In this document: positions 37,693-45,420 of the stretch, one piece after another
Position numbering within the stretch: position 1 is the stretch's first letter
Layout: each line of letters begins with the position of its first letter
Source: Morganella morganii_D
GTDB taxonomy: Bacteria > Pseudomonadota > Gammaproteobacteria > Enterobacterales > Enterobacteriaceae
Direction of reading: 5' to 3'
Assembly (NCBI GenBank): GCA_044772875.1
Contig: CP173058.1
Coordinates: forward strand, 2,480,001-2,544,000
Length of the DNA stretch: 64,000 nt
Made by a program: the position numbers and the translations under genes
The notes under the pieces: generated by a model
Databases searched by the model: none
What the model saw: only the letters and a program-made list of their open reading frames with translations
Told to the model about the DNA's origin: nothing

Positions 37693-38742
37693 ATGACACA
37701 ACAAAGTTTTGTTGAATTAAAAAATGTGACTAAACGCTTTGGCACCAACACGGTCATCGACGATTTAAGTCTTTCTATTCCGGCGGGCAGCATGGTCACA
37801 CTGCTCGGCCCGTCCGGCTGCGGAAAAACTACCGTGCTGCGTCTGGTGGCCGGGCTGGAGAAGCCGACCGAAGGCAGGATGTTCATTGACGGAAAAGATG
37901 TCACAGACCGTTCCATCCAGCAGCGTGATATCTGTATGGTATTCCAGTCTTACGCGCTGTTCCCGCATATGTCCCTCGGTGATAACGTCGGCTACGGCCT
38001 GAAAATGCTGGGGCGCCCGAAAGCGGAAGTCAGAGAGCGGGTGGAAGAAGCTCTTGAGCTGGTAGATCTGGCCGGATTTGCGGATCGTTTTGTCGATCAG
38101 ATTTCCGGCGGACAACAGCAGCGTGTCGCCCTGGCCCGTGCCCTGATCCTCAAGCCGAAAGTGCTGTTATTTGATGAGCCGCTGAGTAACCTCGACGCCA
38201 ACCTGCGCCGCAGCATGCGGGAAAAAATCCGTGAATTGCAGCAGCAGTTTAATATCACGTCCCTGTATGTAACCCACGACCAGAGCGAGGCATTTGCGGT
38301 CTCGGATATGGTGCTGGTGATGAACAAAGGGAAAATCATGCAGTTGGGATCGCCGCAGGAACTGTACCGCCGGCCGGCCTCGAAGTTTATGGCAGGTTTT
38401 ATGGGGGATGCCAATATTTTCCCGGCCACACTGACCGGCGATGCCGTTGAAATTTTCAGTTACCGCCTGCCGCGTCCGCCGCAGTTCATCACGGAAAAAA
38501 GCAGTGTTACCGTGGGTGTACGCCCGGAAGCCATTACCCTGAGTTTACAGGGTGATGAGAGCCAGCGCTGCACCGTTTCTCATGTCGCCTATATGGGGCC
38601 GCAGTATGAAGTGACGGTCGACTGGCACGGACAATCCATGCTGTTACAGATTAATGCCACACAGTTACAGCCGTCTGTCGGTGACAGTCTGTTCCTGCAA
38701 ATCCACCCTTACGGTATGTTTATCCTGCCGGAAGAGCACTGA
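37693..38742 (+). CDS. afuC: AfuC-like ABC importer ATPase
   Basis: A 349-residue ATPase. Walker A is G-P-S-G-C-G-K-T-T, Q-loop V-F-Q-S-Y-A-L-F-P-H-M, signature I-S-G-G-Q-Q-Q-R-V-A-L-A-R, Walker B V-L-L-F-D-E-P-L-S-N-L-D and H-loop V-T-H-D. The C-terminal TOBE domain is present. The ATG at 37693 lies 16 bases after the afuB stop and matches the family N-terminus; earlier in-frame codons lie inside afuB. A strong terminator closes the uhpABC-afuABC run. Confidence 0.94.
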   Translation: MTQQSFVELKNVTKRFGTNTVIDDLSLSIPAGSMVTLLGPSGCGKTTVLRLVAGLEKPTEGRMFIDGKDVTDRSIQQRDICMVFQSYALFPHMSLGDNVGYGLKMLGRPKAEVRERVEEALELVDLAGFADRFVDQISGGQQQRVALARALILKPKVLLFDEPLSNLDANLRRSMREKIRELQQQFNITSLYVTHDQSEAFAVSDMVLVMNKGKIMQLGSPQELYRRPASKFMAGFMGDANIFPATLTGDAVEIFSYRLPRPPQFITEKSSVTVGVRPEAITLSLQGDESQRCTVSHVAYMGPQYEVTVDWHGQSMLLQINATQLQPSVGDSLFLQIHPYGMFILPEEH

Positions 38743-38760
38743 GTTTCCCGGTATAAACAC

Positions 38761-38792
38761 AAAAACCGCTTCCTCACGGAAGCGGTTTTTTT
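38761..38792 (+). terminator. Terminator of the uhp-afu gene run
   Basis: A 13-bp perfect stem AAAAACCGCTTCC / GGAAGCGGTTTTT with a TCAC loop and a trailing T-run, 18 bases after the afuC stop. Confidence 0.92.
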
Positions 38793-38817
38793 ATCTCACT
38801 ACCAATAATTATTTTTA

Positions 38818-38996
38818 TTACTGATGCCGCCGTTCCTGAATATACAGCACCACTGATGGCACACTCTGAATAATCACCATGCTCTGCTCGACGATCGCCT
38901 CGCCTATTTACTGATGAAAGCGAACATACGGTTCCTGGTGTTTTTCATGAGGTAAACGGCGAAATTAAAGCAGGTAACCAGCTGTGTATCAAATAG
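38818..38996. pseudogene. Possible decayed coding fragments
   Basis: No full gene lies between the afuC terminator and the TetR-type gene, but two short stretches read like protein ends. On the minus strand 29 codons end at 38818 (containing E-A-I-V-E-Q-S-M-V-I-I-Q). On the plus strand 30 codons end at 38996 (containing V-P-G-V-F-H-E-V-N-G-E-I-K). They abut with stops between them and have no start or ribosome site. They could be remnants of lost genes or chance; the parent family is not recognised. Confidence 0.25.
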
Positions 38997-39024
38997 TTAT
39001 GGGTGGATAAGAGAGCTGCCGTCA

Positions 39025-39675
39025 TTACGGTTGTTCATCCTGTTGTCCGCGGCTGTCCGCCATTGCCTGATTTAGAATTGCTTTTGCCATCCATTGAGTA
39101 ATATCAATGACTTCACCATCATTCATCTTCCAGATATCTTTCATCACCAGGAAAACTTCCGAGCCGTACACCAGCGAAAATGCGCGGATCACTTTATCCA
39201 GCGTTTCCTGATCCATATACGCCTTCAGCGGCTCGGTGACATTCGCCAGAATCGCCTTGCGGTGCCCTCTGACCAGTTTTTTCTCATCATTAACCTGCGA
39301 TTTGGCCGATGCCGAACGATCCTGAGCCCACTGCTGCAATGAAACATACAGTGCTGCACGCAGTGCCCCCTCGTGGCGGAACATCTGCGGATAAGCAAAG
39401 GCCAGCAACTGTTCCATCCGGTCACGGGTTTCCGGGCTGTCGGAACGCCAGGTCAGAATCGGCCCGAGGCTCGCATCCACAGTCGCGGCAATTAAATCAC
39501 TTTGTGTCGGAAAATAGCGGTAAGCCGTTGCCCGTGACACACCAGCTTCTGCCGCCAGTTCAGAGACTGACGGAATCGCGCCCTGCTCAAACAGTGTCAG
39601 CGCGGTATTAACCAGCAGATTAAATGTCCGCTTCCGCGTGCCGGAGTAAGATACCCCATCATCAGTACAGGCCAT
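39025..39675 (-). CDS. TetR-family transcriptional regulator
   Basis: A 216-residue repressor-type protein with an N-terminal HTH (about 15-60: P-S-V-S-E-L-A-A-E-A-G-V-S-R-A-T-A-Y-R-Y-F) and an all-helical ligand domain. The ATG at 39675 has AAAGGA eight bases upstream and gives a normal N-terminus; an in-frame extension to 39747 lacks such a site. Divergent from the Tm-1-like/TIM-barrel pair, which it most likely controls through the dyad at 39794-39811. The ligand is unknown. Confidence 0.88.
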   Translation of the reverse strand: MACTDDGVSYSGTRKRTFNLLVNTALTLFEQGAIPSVSELAAEAGVSRATAYRYFPTQSDLIAATVDASLGPILTWRSDSPETRDRMEQLLAFAYPQMFRHEGALRAALYVSLQQWAQDRSASAKSQVNDEKKLVRGHRKAILANVTEPLKAYMDQETLDKVIRAFSLVYGSEVFLVMKDIWKMNDGEVIDITQWMAKAILNQAMADSRGQQDEQP

Positions 39676-39793
39676 AACTGATTTTCCTTTAACAATTTTC
39701 TGTGAATTTTGCGCGGCTATCTTACACAACATCCCCGCCGGCAACACCCTTATGGTGTTTTTTTATCAGAAAATTGATTTAAAGATAGACAAA

Positions 39794-39811
39794 TTGAGAT
39801 GAATGTCTCAA
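39794..39811. promoter_or_regulatory. Dyad operator candidate between TetR gene and its divergent target
   Basis: TTGAGA-N6-TCTCAA, perfect 6-bp arms, placed 119 bases from the TetR gene start and 83 bases before the Tm-1-like start. The shape suits either a TetR dimer or, less well, a degenerate CRP site. Confidence 0.5.
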
Positions 39812-39893
39812 AATCAGCCAAACAAAATGATACTACAGTCTCATTCTGGTTATGATGCGTTATCAGACATCCGATATCCCTTTGAGGTTAACC

Positions 39894-41108
39894 ATGAACA
39901 GCAATAAAGGCGCTGTCTATATCGCCACAACGCTTGATACCAAAAGTGATGAGATTTTTTATGTCAGTGAGCTGATTCAGCGCACCGGCCTGGCAGTAAA
40001 GACTGTGGATTTAACCACAAAACCCGGTCAGCTGACCCGGGAAGCGGATGTCTGCGCCCGTGATGTCGCCGTCTGTCACCCTGACGGCGAAAGCGCGGTT
40101 TTCTGCGGTGACCGTGGCCGCGCAATTGCGGCAATGGCCGTCGCCTTTGAGCGTTTTCTTGCAAAACAAAATGATATTGCAGCACTTCTCGGTTTGGGCG
40201 GATCCGGTGGAACGGCACTGATTACACCAGCAATGCAATCCCTGCCTGTCGGCATCCCCAAACTCATGGTTTCCACCATGGCCTCCGGTGATATTTCCGG
40301 CTATATCGGCGCAAGCGATATTGCCATGCTCTATTCTGTCACTGATGTCTCCGGCCTGAACCGAATTTCACGTAAAGTTCTCCGTAATGCGGCTAATCAG
40401 ATTGCCGGCGCGGTTTACTTCTGTCAGGAAGAGCAGGTCACTGATAAGCCTGCCGTTGCCCTGACGATGTTCGGCGTCACCACACCGTGTATCCAGCAAA
40501 TCAGCAAAGAACTGGAAGCGGATTATGATTGTCTGGTCTTTCACGCGACCGGCAGCGGCGGTAAAGCTATGGAAAAACTGGCGGATGATCATCTGTTCGA
40601 CAGTATCCTTGACCTGACTACCACGGAAGTGTGTGACTATCTTTTCGGCGGTGTTCTGGCCTGTGATGAAGACCGTTTCGGTGCCATTGCCCGTTCACAG
40701 ACGCCGTATATCGGTTCCTGCGGTGCGCTGGATATGGTTAATTTCGGCCGGCCGTCCACCGTTCCGGAAAAATACGCCGATCGTCAGTTTTATCACCATA
40801 ACGCTCAGGTCACCCTGATGCGTACCACCCCGGAAGAAAATGCACAGATGGGGCGCTGGATAGCGGAAAAACTCAACCGGTGTCACGGCAATGTCATTTT
40901 TATTATTCCGGAGGGCGGTTTCTCCGCCCTGGATGCTGAAGGTATGCCGTTCTGGTCGCCTGATGCGGATCGTGCCTTTATTGAGGCGTTCGAAACTCAT
41001 TATAAACAAACAGAAAAACGTATTTTACACAAATGCCCGTATCATATTAATGACCCGGAATTTACCCGCTTTGTCATTAACCAACACCAGCAATTACGGG
41101 CAAAATAA
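39894..41108 (+). CDS. Tm-1-like ATP-binding domain protein (UPF0261)
   Basis: A 404-residue protein of the Tm-1-like/UPF0261 family, starting with the typical Y-I-A-T-T-L-D-T-K-S-D-E. It carries G-L-G-G-S-G-G-T-A-L-I-T-P near residue 100, F-H-A-T-G-S-G-G-K-A-M-E-K and the C-terminal P-E-G-G-F-S-A-L-D. The plant Tm-1 protein of this family inhibits tobamovirus replication; the bacterial function is not known. GAGG before the ATG at 39894 decides the start. It is followed after 11 bases by a TIM-barrel partner; the two domains are fused into one protein in plants and fungi, which argues for a joint function. Confidence 0.88.
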   Translation: MNSNKGAVYIATTLDTKSDEIFYVSELIQRTGLAVKTVDLTTKPGQLTREADVCARDVAVCHPDGESAVFCGDRGRAIAAMAVAFERFLAKQNDIAALLGLGGSGGTALITPAMQSLPVGIPKLMVSTMASGDISGYIGASDIAMLYSVTDVSGLNRISRKVLRNAANQIAGAVYFCQEEQVTDKPAVALTMFGVTTPCIQQISKELEADYDCLVFHATGSGGKAMEKLADDHLFDSILDLTTTEVCDYLFGGVLACDEDRFGAIARSQTPYIGSCGALDMVNFGRPSTVPEKYADRQFYHHNAQVTLMRTTPEENAQMGRWIAEKLNRCHGNVIFIIPEGGFSALDAEGMPFWSPDADRAFIEAFETHYKQTEKRILHKCPYHINDPEFTRFVINQHQQLRAK

Positions 41109-41119
41109 GGAGACTCAAG

Positions 41120-41947
41120 ATGCCACTTTCCCGTGACGCATTACTGAAAAAATTCAATGACATGATTTCACGCGGCGAGCCAATTATCGGCGGTGGTGCC
41201 GGTACCGGTCTGTCAGCAAAATGTGAGGAAACCGGCGGTATCGATCTCATCGTTATCTATAACTCCGGCCGTTACCGGATGGCAGGACGCGGCTCTCTGG
41301 CCGGTCTGCTGGCTTACGGTAATGCCAATGAAATCGTCATGGATATGGCAAAAGAAGTCCTGCCGGTTGTGAAACACACGCCGGTTCTGGCAGGTGTCAA
41401 CGGCACCGATCCATTCTGTCAGTTTGATAAGTTCCTGGACGATATCAAAGCCACCGGATTTTCCGGCGTGCAGAATTTCCCGACAGTTGGTCTGATCGAC
41501 GGTAAATTCCGTGCCAATCTCGAAGAAACCGGTATGGGATATGCACTGGAAGTGGAGATGATCCGCAAGGCACATGAAAAAAATCTGCTGACCACGCCGT
41601 ATGTTTTCAGCCGTGAAGACGCAATTGCCATGACAAATGCCGGTGCGGATATCCTTGTCCCGCATATGGGACTGACCACCGGCGGTAATATCGGGGCAGA
41701 AACCGCCACCACGCTGGATGATTGTGTTGAGATGATTAATGACTGGGCGAAAGCAGCCAAAGCGATCCGTCCGGACATTATTGTATTGTGTCACGGTGGC
41801 CCTATCGCCACACCGGAAGATGCACAATACATTTTAGATCGCTGCCCGGACTGCCACGGTTTTTACGGGGCCAGTTCAATGGAGCGTTTACCGACAGAAG
41901 TGGCATTAAAAGCCACCACCGAAGCGTTTAAAAATATAACAAGATAA
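41120..41947 (+). CDS. PEP hydrolase-like TIM-barrel protein, partner of the Tm-1-like protein
   Basis: A 275-residue TIM-barrel protein of the phosphoenolpyruvate hydrolase-like/UPF0261-linked family. It has G-G-G-A-G-T-G-L-S-A-K near residue 20, Y-N-S-G-R-Y-R-M-A-G-R-G-S-L-A-G-L-L, V-L-A-G-V-N-G-T-D-P, and C-H-G-G-P-I-A-T-P-E-D-A near the end. Such proteins resemble the PEP mutase/isocitrate lyase superfamily; the substrate is not established. Second gene of a two-gene unit, ended by a strong terminator. Confidence 0.85.
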   Translation: MPLSRDALLKKFNDMISRGEPIIGGGAGTGLSAKCEETGGIDLIVIYNSGRYRMAGRGSLAGLLAYGNANEIVMDMAKEVLPVVKHTPVLAGVNGTDPFCQFDKFLDDIKATGFSGVQNFPTVGLIDGKFRANLEETGMGYALEVEMIRKAHEKNLLTTPYVFSREDAIAMTNAGADILVPHMGLTTGGNIGAETATTLDDCVEMINDWAKAAKAIRPDIIVLCHGGPIATPEDAQYILDRCPDCHGFYGASSMERLPTEVALKATTEAFKNITR

Positions 41948-41978
41948 TTAAATTATTTGTTTTTAAGTCAACACCGGG

Positions 41979-42010
41979 TGCCTGCAATATTTGTTGCAGG
42001 CATTTTTTTT
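41979..42010 (+). terminator. Terminator of the Tm-1-like/TIM-barrel unit
   Basis: A 9-bp stem TGCCTGCAA / TTGCAGGCA with a 6-base loop, then eight T. Confidence 0.92.
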
Positions 42011-42085
42011 AATACCCAAAATCCGCCTTCATGAGTCAGCGGACAGGATCATTAATCTTAACAATCCTGCCGCTTAAATGACGGA

Positions 42086-43330
42086 TTACCGGTAAACCGG
42101 TAACAGGCTGAAACCCGACAAAACATGTACCACGGCATTAAATACCCCGAAGCCCAGGATCAGCCAGATCATGGGTTCGCCGCCCCAGACCCGGAACTGC
42201 GGGCTGCCGAAGCGTTTACGGGATGCGCGGGCCAGCAGTGCCGGAACAATCGCGGCCCAGACCGTCGCCGCCAGACCGGCAAAGCCGATGGCGTAAATAA
42301 AGCCGTCCGGATACAGCAATCCGCCCAGCATCGGCGGGGAAAATGTCACCACCGCCGTTTTCAGGCGGCCGGTTTTGCTGTCATCAAATTTAAATAAATC
42401 CGCCAGATAGTCAAACAGCCCCAGCGTCACCCCGAGAAACGAACTGGCCACCGCAAAGTTAGAGAACACAATCAGCAGCAGCTCCAGCCCGCGGCTGTGC
42501 AGTACGCCGCTCAGTGCCTGAACCAGAACATCAATATTACCGCCCTTTTCCGCAATCGGAATAAAGTCCGGACGCGGAATATTCCCCATCGTTCCGAGCA
42601 TCCAGATGATATAGAGTACCAGCGCCATCAGGGTACCGATCGTCAGGCAGCGGCGGATTTTGCCGGGCTCTTTGCCGTAATATTTCATCAGGCTCGGCAC
42701 ATTACCGTGGAACCCGAACGAAGCCAGACAAAACGGCAGGGTAAACAGTACATAAGGCAGATAAGAGGCGTCCGGCTGTGCCACGTTCAATAATACCGCC
42801 GGTTTCACATTCCACAGCAGGCCGCCGAATGTCATAAAGAATGTCAGGATTTTGGCACCGAGCACAATTGTCGTCATCCGGCTGACAGCTTTGGTACTCA
42901 GCCAGACAATAAACGCGACAGCCAGAGCAAACAGAAATCCGCCCATCCGGGCAGGAAGCGCAATACCCGCCTGTGCAAAGGTGTGGCTCAGCACCGAGCC
43001 GCTGGCAGAAATATAGGCATAGGTCAGAATATACAATACGAACGCAATAGTCAGGCCGTTAATAATATTCCATCCGTTTCCCAGCAGATCGCGGGTGATC
43101 GTGTCAAAACTTGAACCAATCCGGTAATTCAGGTTGGCTTCGAGAATCATTAATCCTGAGTGCAGCATACAAAACCAGGTGAATACCAGTGCTGCAATCG
43201 ACCAGAAAAACCATGCACCGGACATTACCACCGGCAGGGAAAACATCCCCGCACCAATGATAGTTCCGCCGATAATCATTGCTCCGCCGAATACGGATGG
43301 CGAAACAGAGGACGCAGGAACAGTAGCCAT
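42086..43330 (-). CDS. mtr: Tryptophan permease of the Mtr type
   Basis: A 414-residue proton-coupled aromatic amino-acid transporter of the HAAAP family with eleven helices. The sequence is of the high-affinity Mtr type (for example S-G-A-W-F-F-W-S near 37, N-L-N-Y-R-I-G-S-S-F-D-T-I-T and G-N-V-P-S-L-M-K-Y-Y-G-K), not the TnaB type found after tnaA in E. coli. It follows tnaA on the same strand with an 81-base gap containing a hairpin (AGGAGGATG / CATCCTCCT, 43375-43397) without a T-run. It is therefore expected to be co-induced with tryptophanase and to bring in its substrate. Confidence 0.92.
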   Translation of the reverse strand: MATVPASSVSPSVFGGAMIIGGTIIGAGMFSLPVVMSGAWFFWSIAALVFTWFCMLHSGLMILEANLNYRIGSSFDTITRDLLGNGWNIINGLTIAFVLYILTYAYISASGSVLSHTFAQAGIALPARMGGFLFALAVAFIVWLSTKAVSRMTTIVLGAKILTFFMTFGGLLWNVKPAVLLNVAQPDASYLPYVLFTLPFCLASFGFHGNVPSLMKYYGKEPGKIRRCLTIGTLMALVLYIIWMLGTMGNIPRPDFIPIAEKGGNIDVLVQALSGVLHSRGLELLLIVFSNFAVASSFLGVTLGLFDYLADLFKFDDSKTGRLKTAVVTFSPPMLGGLLYPDGFIYAIGFAGLAATVWAAIVPALLARASRKRFGSPQFRVWGGEPMIWLILGFGVFNAVVHVLSGFSLLPVYR

Positions 43331-43411
43331 AAGAGTACCTCTGGTGGCTTAATATTATCATTATGTTTGAAATCAGGAGGATGCAGGGCATCCTCCTGTA
43401 AGACGACAGGA

Positions 43412-44809
43412 TTACATGACAGGTTTCAGGCGGGCGACAAAGTGACGCAGAACCGGCGGTTCATAGGTAAATGTCAGCCCTTTGATATCCGCTGCTTTCT
43501 CTTTCAGCCGGATAAAGGCATCCGCGATATAGTCCATATGGTCATTGGTATAGACACGGCGCGGAATCGTCAGGCGAAGCAGTTCCATCGGTGACGGCTT
43601 CTGAATACCGGTTTCCGGGTCACGCCCCAGCAGCAACGAGCCGATTTCCACCCCGCGGATGCCGGATTCCAGGAACAGCTCATTGTTCAGGGCATGTGCC
43701 GGGAACTGATCCCCCGGGATATGCGGCAGCATTTTCTTCGCATCGACAAAGACCGCATGGCCGCCGACCGGATACTGAATCGGGATCCCCGCTTCGCGCA
43801 AGCGCTCACCCAGATATTCCACCTGAGTGATACGGTAGCGTAGGTAGTCTTCATCCATCCCTTCTTCCAGCCCGATAGCCAGAGCCTCCATATCGCGTCC
43901 GGCGAGACCACCGTAAGTGACAAAGCCTTCCATCGGTACACAGCGGGTGCGAACTTCGTTAAACAGATCTTCGTCGTTACGGAAACAGCACAGACCACCG
44001 ATATTCACCAATGAGTCCTTTTTCGCCGACATTGTCAGCATATCGCCGTATTTATACATCTCTTTGACGATCTCTTTCACCGACTTATCCGCATAACCTT
44101 TTTCGCGCTGTTTAATAAACCAGGCGTTTTCACAGAAGCGGGCGGAGTCAATCACCACCGAGATCTCATGCTTTTTGGCAATGTCATACACAGCTTTCAT
44201 ATTTGCCAGTGATATTGGCTGACCGCCGGAGCTGTTACAGGTCACCGTGGTGACAATCGCAGCCACATTTTTTGCGCCGTGCTCTGTAATCGCCGCATTG
44301 AGCAAATCTAAATCAAAATCCCCTTTCCAGTCATAATATGTTGTTGTATCAAAGGCTTTCGGTGTAACCACGTTGATCGCTTTCGCACCGTTTAACTCCA
44401 CATGGGCGGCGGTGGTATCAAAGTGGAAGTTGGAGATAAAGACCGGTTTATCCGCCCCGGCTTTACGGCGGCGGGCGATCAGTGACGGGAACAGGATTTG
44501 CTCGGCACCGCGTCCCTGGTGTGTCGGAATGGTAAACGGATAACCAATCAGTTTTTTCACCTGATCACAGAGATGATAATAGTTGCGGGAACCGGCATAT
44601 GCCTCATCCCCCATCATCAGCCCGGCCCACTGGCGGTCACTCATCGCGCCGGTGCCGGAGTCTGTCAGCAGGTCAATAAAGACCACATCACCCGGTAATA
44701 AAAACGGGTTATATCCGGCTTCTTTCAGGGCTGCTTCCCGCTCATTACGGGTTGTCATACGGATATTTTCCACCATTTTAATACGGAACGGTTCAGGAAT
44801 ACGTTTCAT
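43412..44809 (-). CDS. tnaA: Tryptophanase
   Basis: PLP enzyme cleaving tryptophan to indole, pyruvate and ammonia. The 465 residues match E. coli and Proteus TnaA closely. The PLP lysine lies in S-A-K-K-D (263-264), with F-H-F-D-T-T-A-A-H-V-E and G-G-L-A-G-R-D-M-E-A as further marks. The related tyrosine phenol-lyase was considered; the P-H-I-P-G-D-Q-F-P-A and Y-E-P-P-V-L-R-H-F-x-A-R-L-K-P ends are tryptophanase-type. The ATG at 44809 has GGAGAG eight bases before it. Upstream is the arrest leader tnaC; downstream mtr. Confidence 0.97.
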   Translation of the reverse strand: MKRIPEPFRIKMVENIRMTTRNEREAALKEAGYNPFLLPGDVVFIDLLTDSGTGAMSDRQWAGLMMGDEAYAGSRNYYHLCDQVKKLIGYPFTIPTHQGRGAEQILFPSLIARRRKAGADKPVFISNFHFDTTAAHVELNGAKAINVVTPKAFDTTTYYDWKGDFDLDLLNAAITEHGAKNVAAIVTTVTCNSSGGQPISLANMKAVYDIAKKHEISVVIDSARFCENAWFIKQREKGYADKSVKEIVKEMYKYGDMLTMSAKKDSLVNIGGLCCFRNDEDLFNEVRTRCVPMEGFVTYGGLAGRDMEALAIGLEEGMDEDYLRYRITQVEYLGERLREAGIPIQYPVGGHAVFVDAKKMLPHIPGDQFPAHALNNELFLESGIRGVEIGSLLLGRDPETGIQKPSPMELLRLTIPRRVYTNDHMDYIADAFIRLKEKAADIKGLTFTYEPPVLRHFVARLKPVM

Positions 44810-44943
44810 TATTTTACTCTCCGGTTTCTGGCTGCCGGATATATTTATCCGCTGAATTTTCATGAAAAGAAAATACAGAAATACAGCCACGTTATATCAG
44901 CGTGTTTTTAATTATTTTTCGTGGTAAATACGCAGACGGAGAA

Positions 44944-45045
44944 TCACTCAGGGAAGAAATTGGAAATGCGGTGATCAATATTAAACCATGCCTGCACAAG
45001 GCAGACAACAGCGGCAAGACGACTTGAGATGGATAAGTAATTCAT
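44944..45045 (-). CDS. tnaC: TnaC leader peptide, tryptophan-induced ribosome arrest
   Basis: A 33-codon frame starting at ATG 45045-45043 with AGAGG nine bases upstream, ending with TGA at 44946-44944, 134 bases before tnaA. It contains the conserved W20-F-N-I-D24 and, twelve residues after the Trp, P32, the same W-to-P spacing as E. coli TnaC (W12, P24) and Proteus vulgaris TnaC. One residue (Glu33) follows the critical Pro, an intermediate between E. coli (none) and P. vulgaris (two Lys). In E. coli, free tryptophan stalls the ribosome at this Pro, blocks Rho and lets tnaA be transcribed. The leader-tnaA gap is T-rich on the coding strand. Confidence 0.93.
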   Translation of the reverse strand: MNYLSISSRLAAVVCLVQAWFNIDHRISNFFPE

Positions 45046-45370
45046 GCACAAAGCCCTCTGGATGGATAAGTAATATACAAAATTACATTGAATAATCCTT
45101 TTGTCTATGACGAATATCTCAAAATCAGAATTTTAAAATATGAAATAATTATAATTATTTCATATAAAAATCAAAATACATTAAGCGCAGCTAATCAATT
45201 ACCGAAGCAATTAATTATACCTGTTTTTTATCTTTCATCCGTATTCTGAAAAAACGAAACTATATCAGAAAGGATCCGGTTTGTTTGTCTTTTTTATATT
45301 CACGGAGATGATAAATGACAATAACATTACATATACAACAGTTAATTTAATTATCTTTTTTGCAAATAAT
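45046..45370. other. tna promoter region with a 28-bp perfect palindrome
   Basis: AT-rich non-coding stretch between tnaC and the ddh terminator. It holds a perfect 28-bp palindrome at 45138-45165 (arms ATATGAAATAATTA), a possible -10 TATATT at 45077-45072 for tnaC, and a 14-bp direct repeat (GATGGATAAGTAAT at 45061-45074 and 45028-45041) whose second copy is inside tnaC. A CRP site is expected from E. coli but only a weak candidate was seen (minus-strand TGAGA-N6-TCATA near 45107-45122). Confidence 0.5.
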
Positions 45371-45394
45371 AAAAAGTGGTTTTCACCACTTTTT
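45371..45394. terminator. Terminator of ddh (bidirectional)
   Basis: A 10-bp stem AAAAAGTGGT / ACCACTTTTT with a TTTC loop. On the minus strand it is followed by ATTATTT, 27 bases after the ddh stop. Confidence 0.85.
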
Positions 45395-45420
45395 ATTACT
45401 TTTTTGTGACTGAGATATCG

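Noticed and set aside
34461..38742. Ferric-iron ABC importer (FbpABC)
   Set aside because: The family name overlaps, but the binding protein lacks the iron-type tyrosine pair at the expected place and the genes follow uhpABC, so sugar phosphate is more likely.
43412..44809. Tyrosine phenol-lyase instead of tryptophanase
   Set aside because: The two enzymes are related and both occur in this group, but the C-terminal segments, length and the TnaC leader upstream identify tryptophanase.
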